Source: Desulfobacterales bacterium
GTDB lineage: Bacteria; Desulfobacterota; Desulfobacteria; Desulfobacterales; Desulfobacteraceae
Assembly: GCA_022361535.1 (NCBI GenBank)
Contig: JAKSAU010001209.1
Coordinates: 1-16,299 of the forward strand
Length of the DNA: 16,299 nucleotides
Direction of reading: 5' to 3'
Position 1 is the first letter of the stretch; each line of letters starts with the position of its first letter. The notes beneath the pieces were generated by a model, which worked only from the letters and a program-made list of their open reading frames with translations, was not told the DNA's origin and made no database searches. Shown here one piece after another: positions 1 to 6,754 of this stretch. A program made the translations under genes and the position numbers.

Positions 1-8
1 CGCTCGAG

Positions 9-37
9 ACAAAGGCCGGTTTTTTACCGGCCTTTGT
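9..37. terminator. Stem-loop terminator, possibly bidirectional
   Basis: A perfect 12-bp stem (ACAAAGGCCGGT at 9-20 paired with 26-37) encloses a five-T loop. Only short T-rich stretches follow on either strand (TTATTT on plus). The UPF0213 stop codon (24-26) lies inside the hairpin, so it probably ends that minus-strand transcript and perhaps one entering on the plus strand. The weak T tract limits certainty. Confidence 0.6.
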
Positions 38-308
38 TATTTGTCCGGCCAGCATTAGAAACAAAGTTGATTTTATCTTTTTTAGATAATCTCTTGGTTT
101 GATATTCCAATTGAAATGCCTCTTTTTTTGTTAAAAGAGGGCTTTTTGCCACACAGGAAACCGGCCGACGGGACCGGGTATATTTTGAAGCCGTACCGCA
201 ATTGTGCTTTTCAAGTCTCGTTTGGATATTATTTGTCACCCCGCAGTAAAGGCTTTTATCCGAGCATTCCAGTAAATAAACCAGCCATTCTTTTTTCTGT
301 GATCCCAT
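24..308 (-). CDS. GIY-YIG nuclease-fold protein, UPF0213 family
   Basis: This 94-residue protein is a single GIY-YIG domain of the YhbQ/UPF0213 type. The two strand motifs are visible as VYLLEC (residues 10-15) and LYCGVT (20-25). They are followed by an arginine in TRLEKHN (30-36), the family signature SKYTR (41-45) with RRPV after it, and a conserved glutamate in LEYQTKRLSKKDK (from 67). Length matches the family, about 80-100 residues. The fold is that of single-domain structure- or strand-specific nucleases, but the physiological substrate of UPF0213 proteins is not firmly established. The start is the only ATG before the domain; the bases upstream show no clear Shine-Dalgarno sequence. 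The gene ends in a hairpin and stands apart from the sensor kinase, with the long palindrome between them. Family assignment is firm; function is not. Confidence 0.88.
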   Translation of the reverse strand: MGSQKKEWLVYLLECSDKSLYCGVTNNIQTRLEKHNCGTASKYTRSRRPVSCVAKSPLLTKKEAFQLEYQTKRLSKKDKINFVSNAGRTNNKGR

Positions 309-477
309 GGTGGTATCATTTATCAGTTCTAAAGCCTTGAGTATAGATAAATCACGAAGAGATTGTTCACTTCTTTACTCGGGTGAACTGTCCTCGAAAA
401 AAAGTAGGGTATAGACATTCTAAAGAATAAATTTCCGATTGGCCCTGGTGAACAAGGGTATCCCATATACAAATACC

Positions 478-555
478 GGCCCGTTTATTCTAAGAAACGG
501 CTGCCGTATTTTTACAAAAATACGCCTGATGCCGTCTTCTTAGAACAAACAGGCC
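478..555. repeat. 78-bp long imperfect palindrome in a spacer
   Basis: The gene-free stretch 309-686 holds one strong structure. The left arm runs GGCC-GTTT-TTCTAAGAA-CGGC-CGTATTTTT (478-513) and its complement returns at 516-555, with few mismatches and a two-base centre. The whole folds into one hairpin of roughly 35 pairs. No T tract follows on either strand and no second copy was seen in the window. It could be a small non-autonomous element, a REP/BIME-like unit or a structured 3' end of the sensor-kinase transcript. The rest of the spacer shows nothing recognisable. Confidence 0.65.
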
Positions 556-686
556 TCAGTGCTCAAACGGCAGCACCGTCACTTGAAGTTGCTACCGAAA
601 ATTAACCTACCCGCATTATAAAGGAAAATATTTTTGAGAAACGCTGTTGAAGGCCTTTAGGGAAAGTGTTCAATGGATTTAACCTG

Positions 687-3600
687 TTAGGATATGGGCA
701 GGCGGATGATGAATTTGGAACCATGTCCGGGAGTTGATTTTACTTCCATATCTCCATGGTGGTCATTTACAATAATAAAATATGATACGGATAACCCAAG
801 ACCTGTTCCTTTTGTCGCTTCTTTTGTAGTAAAGAAAGGATCAAAAATCCGTTTGCGAATTTCTTCTTTTATTCCAGGCCCGTTATCTTCAATTTCAATA
901 ATTGCTTTTTGTCCTTTTTGATTCAAGCTGAGTTTAATTTGCGGCGATTCAGTAACTGTTTCATGGTCCCTCATAGCCTCGGATGCATTTTTAATGATAT
1001 TAAATAGTACCTGTTGGATTTTACTTGGTTCACATAAGATTTCAGGAACTTTCGGGTCATAGTTACGGGAAATCTCAATTTTTCTAAAATCGTATTTTTT
1101 CTTTAGATCATAGTCATTCTCAGCCAGGGAAAGCGTTTTTTCTATGATGTCTTCTAATCGATGGTTTTCTTTTTGTGAGCCACTCTTTTTAGAAAAGCTG
1201 AGCATATTTTCAACGATTGTTGCAGCCCTGTCCCCGGAATGGTTTATCGCATCCAGGTGTTTTATGATATCCCGGCGTTCCATATATTCACGCATGGCGG
1301 ACAATGAAATCCCTAAATCTTGGGCAACCTTTTTGTTGGCAGGTATGTCACGGGTCAACCTGCTTTGAGCAACCTGGGCGTTTTGAATCATGCCGGCCAA
1401 CGGGTTATTGATTTCGTGGGCCATACCTGCGGCCAATCCACCTACAGACATCATTTTTTCCGATTGAATGATAATCTGCTCCATATTTTTGCGCTCGGTG
1501 ATATCTCTTGCAATACTGTTGATTTGTTTTACTTGTCCGTCTTTGGAATAATGGAAGTGGGATGTCCAAAACATGGTGAAATGCTCACCAGACTCTTTGT
1601 TTACCTGTCTGTTCTCAATGGTTCCGTTTGACAACCCGGATTTTATACAGTTGGTCATCCACACTTCTGTCTTTTCACGGTCATCCGGGTGAATGAAGCT
1701 AAGTGCCGAAAGGCCTGTACACTGATCTGCAGGTAACCCATAAATCTTATGTGCCATAGAGTTGACAAAGAGTATGTTTCCATCCTGGTCAACACTGGTA
1801 ATTAAATCTGTTGTTCCTTCAACAACTTCCCTGTATTTTTCTTCGCTGACCCGCAGGGAACTTTCGGCTCGTTCCCGTTCATTAATCTCAAATCTTAGTC
1901 GAAGCAGATACCAAACGGTAATCGAAATGATGCCGATTATAGCCAGAGTCAAGGCTGAATAAAACTCTTTGCTTTGCCACCATGGGGGCGTAATTAATAT
2001 GTCGACTAAAACGCCTTTGTTATTCCATACACCATCATTGTTGGACCCTTGTACTTGAAACTGATACCTGCCTGCATCAAGATTGGTATAGGACGCAAAC
2101 CGCCGCCTGCTGTCAACCTCAATCCAGTTGTCGTCAAATCCAAGAAGCCTGTATTTATATTTATTTTTCTCAGGGTCAGAATAGTCTAATGCTGCAAAGT
2201 CAAAAGAAAAAAAACGATCTTCATAGCTCAGGTTCAATTGTTTTAACTCTGCTAAAGGTGTTCCTGGATCATACTCCTTATTCATTTTTTTAAAGGAGGT
2301 AATAACAATGTTGGGAATATGGGAATTATCAATAATTTTTTCCGGTGAAAAATAAACCATTCCATGGATACCGCCAAAAAACAGGTTGCCGCTTTTACTC
2401 ATTAATGTTGCGCCCCTGTTGAAAATACCCAATTCATAGTTTTTTACTTTTTTACTGGAAGGATTCATCACGGACAAGCCCTTGCTGGTACTGATCCACA
2501 AATTATCCGGCGAATTGAAAATAAGTCCGGCAATAGAGGAGTCATTTAATCCTTGCTCCGGACCGTATTGTTTGAGTTGATTCGTTTCAGGATTTAAACT
2601 AAACAAACGGGATGCTGTACCAATCCATAAATTATGATCCAGGCCTCCAGTTGCAGCTGTAATCAATCCTTCAGGAGCGATATTTTGGTCTGAAGTTTTG
2701 AAATTCCATAGCGTAAATTTTTCATCTGTTTTATCAAACTTGAACAGTTTTTGGTTGGCAACCCATACATCTCCGGCTGAGTCCTGAATCAGTACAGAAT
2801 TATGTCCACCCGGAACTGAAAAATGTTCAAACTTCGTATGTGAAGGATCTATACTGTTGGATAGGTCCAGCCTGTCAACACCGTGAAGCTGTGTCCCAAC
2901 CCAAAGTCTGTTTTGATCATCAAACATTACACTTCGGATGACATTGCTTGAGATACTATTGGGATTACCCTTAACAGCTTTAAAATGATGGAATTGATCC
3001 TGGTGCTTATCATAGCGGTCAAGGCCGTCCTCTGTACCAATCCACAAATTTTGATGGTTGTCTTCAACGATCTTCCAAATATTATTGTGACAGATGCTAT
3101 TCGGGTTGGCTGGGTCATGGATAAAATGTTTGAACGTTTGGGTTTTGGGGTTATATCGCGTCATTCCTCCACCCAGGGTACCAATCCAGATAATACCGTC
3201 CGCATCTTCATATATTGTTTTTACCGAACTATGGCTCAATCCTTCTAAGCGGCCGGGATAGTGCCGTATGATTTGGAACCGCTCTTTTTTGCGATCAAAT
3301 TTGTTAACCCCGGCACCATAGGTGCCCACCCACATTACCCCGGATTGATCTTCAAAAATTCCCCATGTGCTGTTGTGGTTGATCGAAAACGGGTTTACCG
3401 GATCGTGCATATACGATTTGAATTGATTGTTTTTGCGATCATAGGTATTAACGCCGCCGCCCCATGTGGTCAACCAGATGGTTCCAGTACTGTCTTCATA
3501 GGCTTTTACCACCTGGTTATGACTGATGCTGCCGGGATCATTAGCGTCATGTGTATACGACTCAAATCGGTTTTCTTCTCTGATAAATCTGTACACACCA

Positions 3601-4355
3601 TGGCCAAGGGTTGGGATCCAAATGTCGTGAAATTGATCTTCTATCATGTTTACGGCATGTGGTGCATTGGGAAGATAGTGTTCGAAATTTCCTGTTTCAG
3701 GATCTAATTTGTCTAAACCGTTTTTCATGGTGCTGACCCAGACCGCCCCCTGGCTGTCACACAAGATTGCCGTAGTCCTGTTAGAAGAAAGCGAGTTTAG
3801 ATTGCCAGGATCATGCTGATATCGTTTATATGTGTTGGTATTGGGGTTGTACCGGACAATACCTGCATCCAAAGTGCTGATCCACAAGTTGCCAAAGTTG
3901 TCTTCATCAATGTTATACGCCGTGTTGCTGGGCAGGCTGTTTGTATCCTCGGGATCATGATGATAAAAGATGAATCTGTTGTTTTTATAGTCGAATTTGT
4001 AAAGCCCAGTGGCTAAAGACGTGGCCCATATATTTTGCTTTCTGTCTAAAAAAAGCTTGAGTATCGGTCCTTTCCCGATTGAATGAGGATCTGAGGCTTC
4101 TGGAAAATAATTGGTGAACTCGTATCCGTTGAATTTACTTATGCCATTTCCCGTGCCGAACCAAAGAAACCCATGGCGATCCTGTATCACGTCATAAACA
4201 ACCGGATTTGCCAGTCCGTCTTTTGTGGAGAAATGTTCAAAATCAATAGATCGGGGCGGTGGTTTGGCATCCAGGCGTTCTACCTGAACCGTAAATATCA
4301 GTCCAAGGATGAAAATCACCCCAATAGATAAGATGTAAAATGGTCTGAAAATCAT
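687..4355 (-). CDS. Two-component propeller sensor histidine kinase (HTCS-like, no output domain)
   Basis: Numbered from the ATG at 4355, this is a 1222-residue inner-membrane sensor. Residues 1-25 form a signal anchor. Residues ~40-675 carry 14 Reg_prop motifs of the type (L/I)W(I/V)(G/S)T..G...(Y/F)(D/N), for example at 63-75 and 657-671, which suits two seven-bladed propellers. A Y_Y_Y domain (~723-794) and a transmembrane helix (~798-822) follow. Then come a PAS domain (~840-954) and HisKA with phospho-acceptor His980 in MAHEINNPLAG. The HATPase has an N box (1118-1128), EDNGPGI (1156-1162), FDPFFTTK and GTGLGLS (1183-1189). Such periplasmic double propellers usually sense oligosaccharides or other small ligands. 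Unlike Bacteroides hybrid systems it lacks receiver and AraC parts, so a separate response regulator must exist; none is in the window. An upstream TTG at 4424 also keeps the frame open, but the internal ATG directly precedes the signal anchor and has AGGCGA before it. Confidence 0.93.
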   Translation of the reverse strand: MIFRPFYILSIGVIFILGLIFTVQVERLDAKPPPRSIDFEHFSTKDGLANPVVYDVIQDRHGFLWFGTGNGISKFNGYEFTNYFPEASDPHSIGKGPILKLFLDRKQNIWATSLATGLYKFDYKNNRFIFYHHDPEDTNSLPSNTAYNIDEDNFGNLWISTLDAGIVRYNPNTNTYKRYQHDPGNLNSLSSNRTTAILCDSQGAVWVSTMKNGLDKLDPETGNFEHYLPNAPHAVNMIEDQFHDIWIPTLGHGVYRFIREENRFESYTHDANDPGSISHNQVVKAYEDSTGTIWLTTWGGGVNTYDRKNNQFKSYMHDPVNPFSINHNSTWGIFEDQSGVMWVGTYGAGVNKFDRKKERFQIIRHYPGRLEGLSHSSVKTIYEDADGIIWIGTLGGGMTRYNPKTQTFKHFIHDPANPNSICHNNIWKIVEDNHQNLWIGTEDGLDRYDKHQDQFHHFKAVKGNPNSISSNVIRSVMFDDQNRLWVGTQLHGVDRLDLSNSIDPSHTKFEHFSVPGGHNSVLIQDSAGDVWVANQKLFKFDKTDEKFTLWNFKTSDQNIAPEGLITAATGGLDHNLWIGTASRLFSLNPETNQLKQYGPEQGLNDSSIAGLIFNSPDNLWISTSKGLSVMNPSSKKVKNYELGIFNRGATLMSKSGNLFFGGIHGMVYFSPEKIIDNSHIPNIVITSFKKMNKEYDPGTPLAELKQLNLSYEDRFFSFDFAALDYSDPEKNKYKYRLLGFDDNWIEVDSRRRFASYTNLDAGRYQFQVQGSNNDGVWNNKGVLVDILITPPWWQSKEFYSALTLAIIGIISITVWYLLRLRFEINERERAESSLRVSEEKYREVVEGTTDLITSVDQDGNILFVNSMAHKIYGLPADQCTGLSALSFIHPDDREKTEVWMTNCIKSGLSNGTIENRQVNKESGEHFTMFWTSHFHYSKDGQVKQINSIARDITERKNMEQIIIQSEKMMSVGGLAAGMAHEINNPLAGMIQNAQVAQSRLTRDIPANKKVAQDLGISLSAMREYMERRDIIKHLDAINHSGDRAATIVENMLSFSKKSGSQKENHRLEDIIEKTLSLAENDYDLKKKYDFRKIEISRNYDPKVPEILCEPSKIQQVLFNIIKNASEAMRDHETVTESPQIKLSLNQKGQKAIIEIEDNGPGIKEEIRKRIFDPFFTTKEATKGTGLGLSVSYFIIVNDHHGDMEVKSTPGHGSKFIIRLPIS

Positions 4356-4421
4356 TTCGCCTGCTGAATTAAGTAGTAACAATTGAGTATACTGCAATAT
4401 GACAAAATTTGTATATTCAGG

Positions 4422-4459
4422 CAAGGCCCAAAACCTTATTTCAAAAGGTTTGAGCCTTG
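4422..4459. repeat. Stem-loop between PAS gene and sensor kinase gene
   Basis: CAAGGC plus AAACCTT (from 4422) pair with AAGGTTT plus GCCTTG (to 4459) around a small internal loop. It lies in the 153-bp gap between the PAS stop codon and the kinase start. There is no T tract on the minus strand, so it is more likely a processing, attenuation or mRNA-stability element than a simple terminator. Confidence 0.45.
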
Positions 4460-4508
4460 TAAGGAGTTTTGGTGCGTTTGAAACGTTTTACTGTAAAAGG
4501 ATGTTTAT

Positions 4509-4934
4509 TTATTCTTCTCGTCCTGTGACATCATGTTGTATAGCCAGGTAGTGGGTGACTTGATTTTCCTTTCCGCGAATGGGTACTATTTTCCATTCCA
4601 TCATAAAGGTTGATCCGTCACGGCGGTAATTTATGGCCCGACCGTGAAAAAGTCTGCCAGCCTTAAGATCCTCACTTAATTTTTGAATCACTTCAGGATC
4701 CGTCTTTTCTCCTTGCAAAAGGGAAGGGGATTTGCCCAGAACTTCATGGGGGCCGTACCCTGTCATTTCGCAAAAAGCAGGGTTTACGTATACAATCGGG
4801 TAGCCGTCTCCAGCCTCGGTGATGATGACCGAGTTAAACGACTCTTCAATAGAAGATTCCAACATTCGTTTCATTATAAACTTGAAATTATCGTCATGAT
4901 CAAACAGGTCAAATATTGATTCAGGATTTTTCAT
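4509..4934 (-). CDS. LOV-like PAS domain protein lacking the photoactive cysteine
   Basis: The 141-residue protein is a stand-alone PAS domain that follows the LOV subclass closely: IVYVNPAFCEMTGY (47-60), GKSPSLLQG (67-75), NYRRDGSTF (102-110) and HYLAIQHDVT (128-137). In true LOV photoreceptors the third strand motif is GxNCRFLQ. Here the cysteine is Pro70, the arginine is Ser71, and one flavin-contacting asparagine is Met112. The other asparagine (Asn102) and the glutamine (Gln133) remain. It may bind a flavin or another ligand without cysteinyl-adduct photochemistry, or be an ordinary PAS signalling module. No output domain is attached, so it probably acts by protein contact, perhaps with the kinase encoded just downstream. 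The ATG at 4934 is chosen because AAGGAG lies eight bases upstream; the frame stays open to 4985, but without such a site. Confidence 0.85.
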   Translation of the reverse strand: MKNPESIFDLFDHDDNFKFIMKRMLESSIEESFNSVIITEAGDGYPIVYVNPAFCEMTGYGPHEVLGKSPSLLQGEKTDPEVIQKLSEDLKAGRLFHGRAINYRRDGSTFMMEWKIVPIRGKENQVTHYLAIQHDVTGREE

Positions 4935-4942
4935 AGGGCCAA

Positions 4943-4948
4943 CTCCTT
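4943..4948 (-). promoter_or_regulatory. Ribosome binding site fixing the PAS gene start
   Basis: AAGGAG on the minus strand lies eight bases before the ATG at 4934. It favours this start over the ATG at 4985. Confidence 0.75.
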
Positions 4949-4981
4949 TTTCAGCAGCATTCGGTTTGTAAATAATACAAT

Positions 4982-5005
4982 GCAAGCGTTTGATCTGCCG
5001 CTTGC
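4982..5005. repeat. Leader hairpin upstream of the PAS gene
   Basis: GCAAGCG (4982-4988) pairs perfectly with CGCTTGC (4999-5005) around a ten-base loop. It sits about 50 bases upstream of the PAS start, in the 385-bp spacer separating it from the divergent SRPBCC-SDR gene, and could be a leader structure or an operator. The remainder of 5006-5234 shows nothing recognisable. Confidence 0.35.
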
Positions 5006-5234
5006 TTCTTTGTACATAAAATTATGAAATTGTTTTTATCATACACATATTTAACAGATATTTCACGGCTAAACCTATAACAAAAAAGATCTTCATAAAA
5101 TATTGAAGAATGCCATTGGCTTAAAAGCAAAAAATTCATTTTACTTTATTCAAAGATGGTTAGATTAAAAGAATACATCAATGATTACTTGGTTATCAAG
5201 TATTTAGGCCAGACGGCGTAAATTGTTAAAAAAT

Positions 5235-5254
5235 ATTCTGGTTTGCCCCAGAAT
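5235..5254. repeat. Small inverted repeat upstream of the SRPBCC-SDR gene
   Basis: ATTCTGG (5235-5241) and CCAGAAT (5248-5254) form a perfect 7-bp inverted repeat with a six-base loop. It may be a protein-binding site; no clear -10/-35 pair was identified around it. Confidence 0.35.
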
Positions 5255-5280
5255 TGAAATCTGCACTCAATCAAAGTTCA

Positions 5281-5304
5281 TATGATGTATTTTCATCATA
5301 CATC
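5281..5304. promoter_or_regulatory. Nested palindromes before the SRPBCC-SDR start, possible operator
   Basis: TATGATG/CATCATA (5281-5287, 5294-5300) and GATGTAT/ATACATC (5284-5290, 5298-5304) are two overlapping perfect 7-bp inverted repeats. They end just before the ribosome binding site GGCGG (5311-5315). The position suits a repressor operator or a translation-controlling hairpin. Confidence 0.4.
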
Positions 5305-5319
5305 TAAAAAGGCGGAAAT

Positions 5320-6744
5320 ATGATACGTCTAAAAGAATCCATATATGTCGGACAAGATATTGAAACGGTTTTCAATTATGTCAGTGATTTTACCAATATT
5401 AAGGAATGGGACCCGGGGGTGTTATCTTCAAACAAGATCGGCACCGGCGAAGTTGGTGTTGGGTCGACCTATGATTTGGTGCTAACGTTTGGTTTGTTTC
5501 GTCCCAGAATGTCTTACTCCACAACGGTGTTTCAGCCTTTTTCAAAGGTTGTTTTAAAAGGAAAAGGCGATACCTATACCGCAATTGATACGATTGTTTT
5601 CAAAAAAGCAGGTCAGGGAACGCAAGTTGATTATCAGGCTGATATACAATTCTCCGGAATCGGCAACTATCTTGAAGCCTATTTGTCGCCTGTTTTAAGA
5701 CAAATCGGCAGAAAGGCGATCCTTGGACTCAAACAAACGCTTGATAAAACGGAAGACTATCCACCCGAAAACACATGGATTAAATCCGGTTCCAATTTGG
5801 TTGATTATCTTGCCGACCATGCAGTTGTTCCCGGAATGCTGATGTTCAGCAAGTACGGATATGAGCTAAGCGAACAATTTTGGACTGAGCCAAAACAAAT
5901 TTTGTATGGCAAGCGGGTTATTTTAACAGGCGGAACATCCGGTATCGGAAAGGCGGCCGCATTCAAACTTGCCGAAAAAAAAGCATTTCTTACAATAATT
6001 GCACGAAATAAAAAAAAATCTGACCAGGTGCGCCAGGATATTATAGAACAGACCGGGAACACTAATGTGGATGTTTTGGTAGCTGACCTTAGCCTGATGA
6101 AGGATATAAAGCTTGTGGCAAATAAAATTAAAGAGATCAAACCATCCATTGATATTCTAATCAATAATGCAGGCGCCCTATACAATGAACGCACGGAAAC
6201 GGTTGAGGACGTTGAAAACACCTTTGCAACAGACTTGCTTGGTGTGTTTTACTTGACCATGCTGTTAAAAGACTCTTTTTCCAAATCAACTGGGGCTCGG
6301 ATTATTAATGTTTCATCAGGTGGCATGTATACCCAAAAGATAGATGTAAATGATCTTGAAAATGCTCAAGAGCCTTATAATGGGGCAAAGGCATATGCGC
6401 GGGCAAAAAGAGGAATCGTTATTTTAACCCGGATCTGGGCAGAACAGTTTCGTAAAAACGGTGTATGCGTACATGCCATGCATCCCGGCTGGGTGGATAC
6501 ACCAGGGATCGAGAAGTCCTTGCCGCAATTCCATAACGTTTTAAATAAAATTTTGAGGACACCTGAACAAGGTGCGGACACCATTGTATGGCTCTGCCTG
6601 TCTAAACAGGGTGGCCAAAGCTCAGGACAATTCTGGCTTGACCGGCGTCCACATGAGACGGTCGTTTTTCCTGGTACTGGCGAATCTGAAAAAGAAAGAG
6701 CATTTCTTTGGGAAAAACTAAACCAGCGAATTTCACAGATATAG
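5320..6744 (+). CDS. SRPBCC lipid-binding domain fused to a short-chain dehydrogenase
   Basis: The 474-residue protein has two parts. Residues 1-~145 look like a SRPBCC/START-type fold (IYVGQDIETVFNYVSDFTN, then EWDPGV), normally a pocket for hydrophobic ligands. Residues ~195-474 form a classical SDR: cofactor motif TGGTSGIG (203-210), NNAG (282-285), catalytic serine in VSSGG (331-335), YxxxK at Tyr359/Lys363, and HPGWVDTPG (388-396). It probably oxidises or reduces a hydroxyl/keto group on a bulky lipophilic substrate using NAD(P)H, with the first domain presenting the substrate; that is inference. The ATG has GGCGG four bases upstream. The stop lies ten bases from that of the convergent DUF1365-CFAS gene. 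SDRs of this class occur beside COG2907, DUF1365 and CFAS genes in known lipid operons. No signal peptide is seen, so it is cytosolic. Confidence 0.9.
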   Translation: MIRLKESIYVGQDIETVFNYVSDFTNIKEWDPGVLSSNKIGTGEVGVGSTYDLVLTFGLFRPRMSYSTTVFQPFSKVVLKGKGDTYTAIDTIVFKKAGQGTQVDYQADIQFSGIGNYLEAYLSPVLRQIGRKAILGLKQTLDKTEDYPPENTWIKSGSNLVDYLADHAVVPGMLMFSKYGYELSEQFWTEPKQILYGKRVILTGGTSGIGKAAAFKLAEKKAFLTIIARNKKKSDQVRQDIIEQTGNTNVDVLVADLSLMKDIKLVANKIKEIKPSIDILINNAGALYNERTETVEDVENTFATDLLGVFYLTMLLKDSFSKSTGARIINVSSGGMYTQKIDVNDLENAQEPYNGAKAYARAKRGIVILTRIWAEQFRKNGVCVHAMHPGWVDTPGIEKSLPQFHNVLNKILRTPEQGADTIVWLCLSKQGGQSSGQFWLDRRPHETVVFPGTGESEKERAFLWEKLNQRISQI

Positions 6745-6754
6745 TAAATTCGTA

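Noticed and set aside
4356..4424. TTG-initiated N-terminal extension of the sensor kinase
   Set aside because: TTG start without a ribosome binding site; it overlaps the stem-loop edge and would place 23 residues before the signal anchor. The ATG at 4355 fits better.
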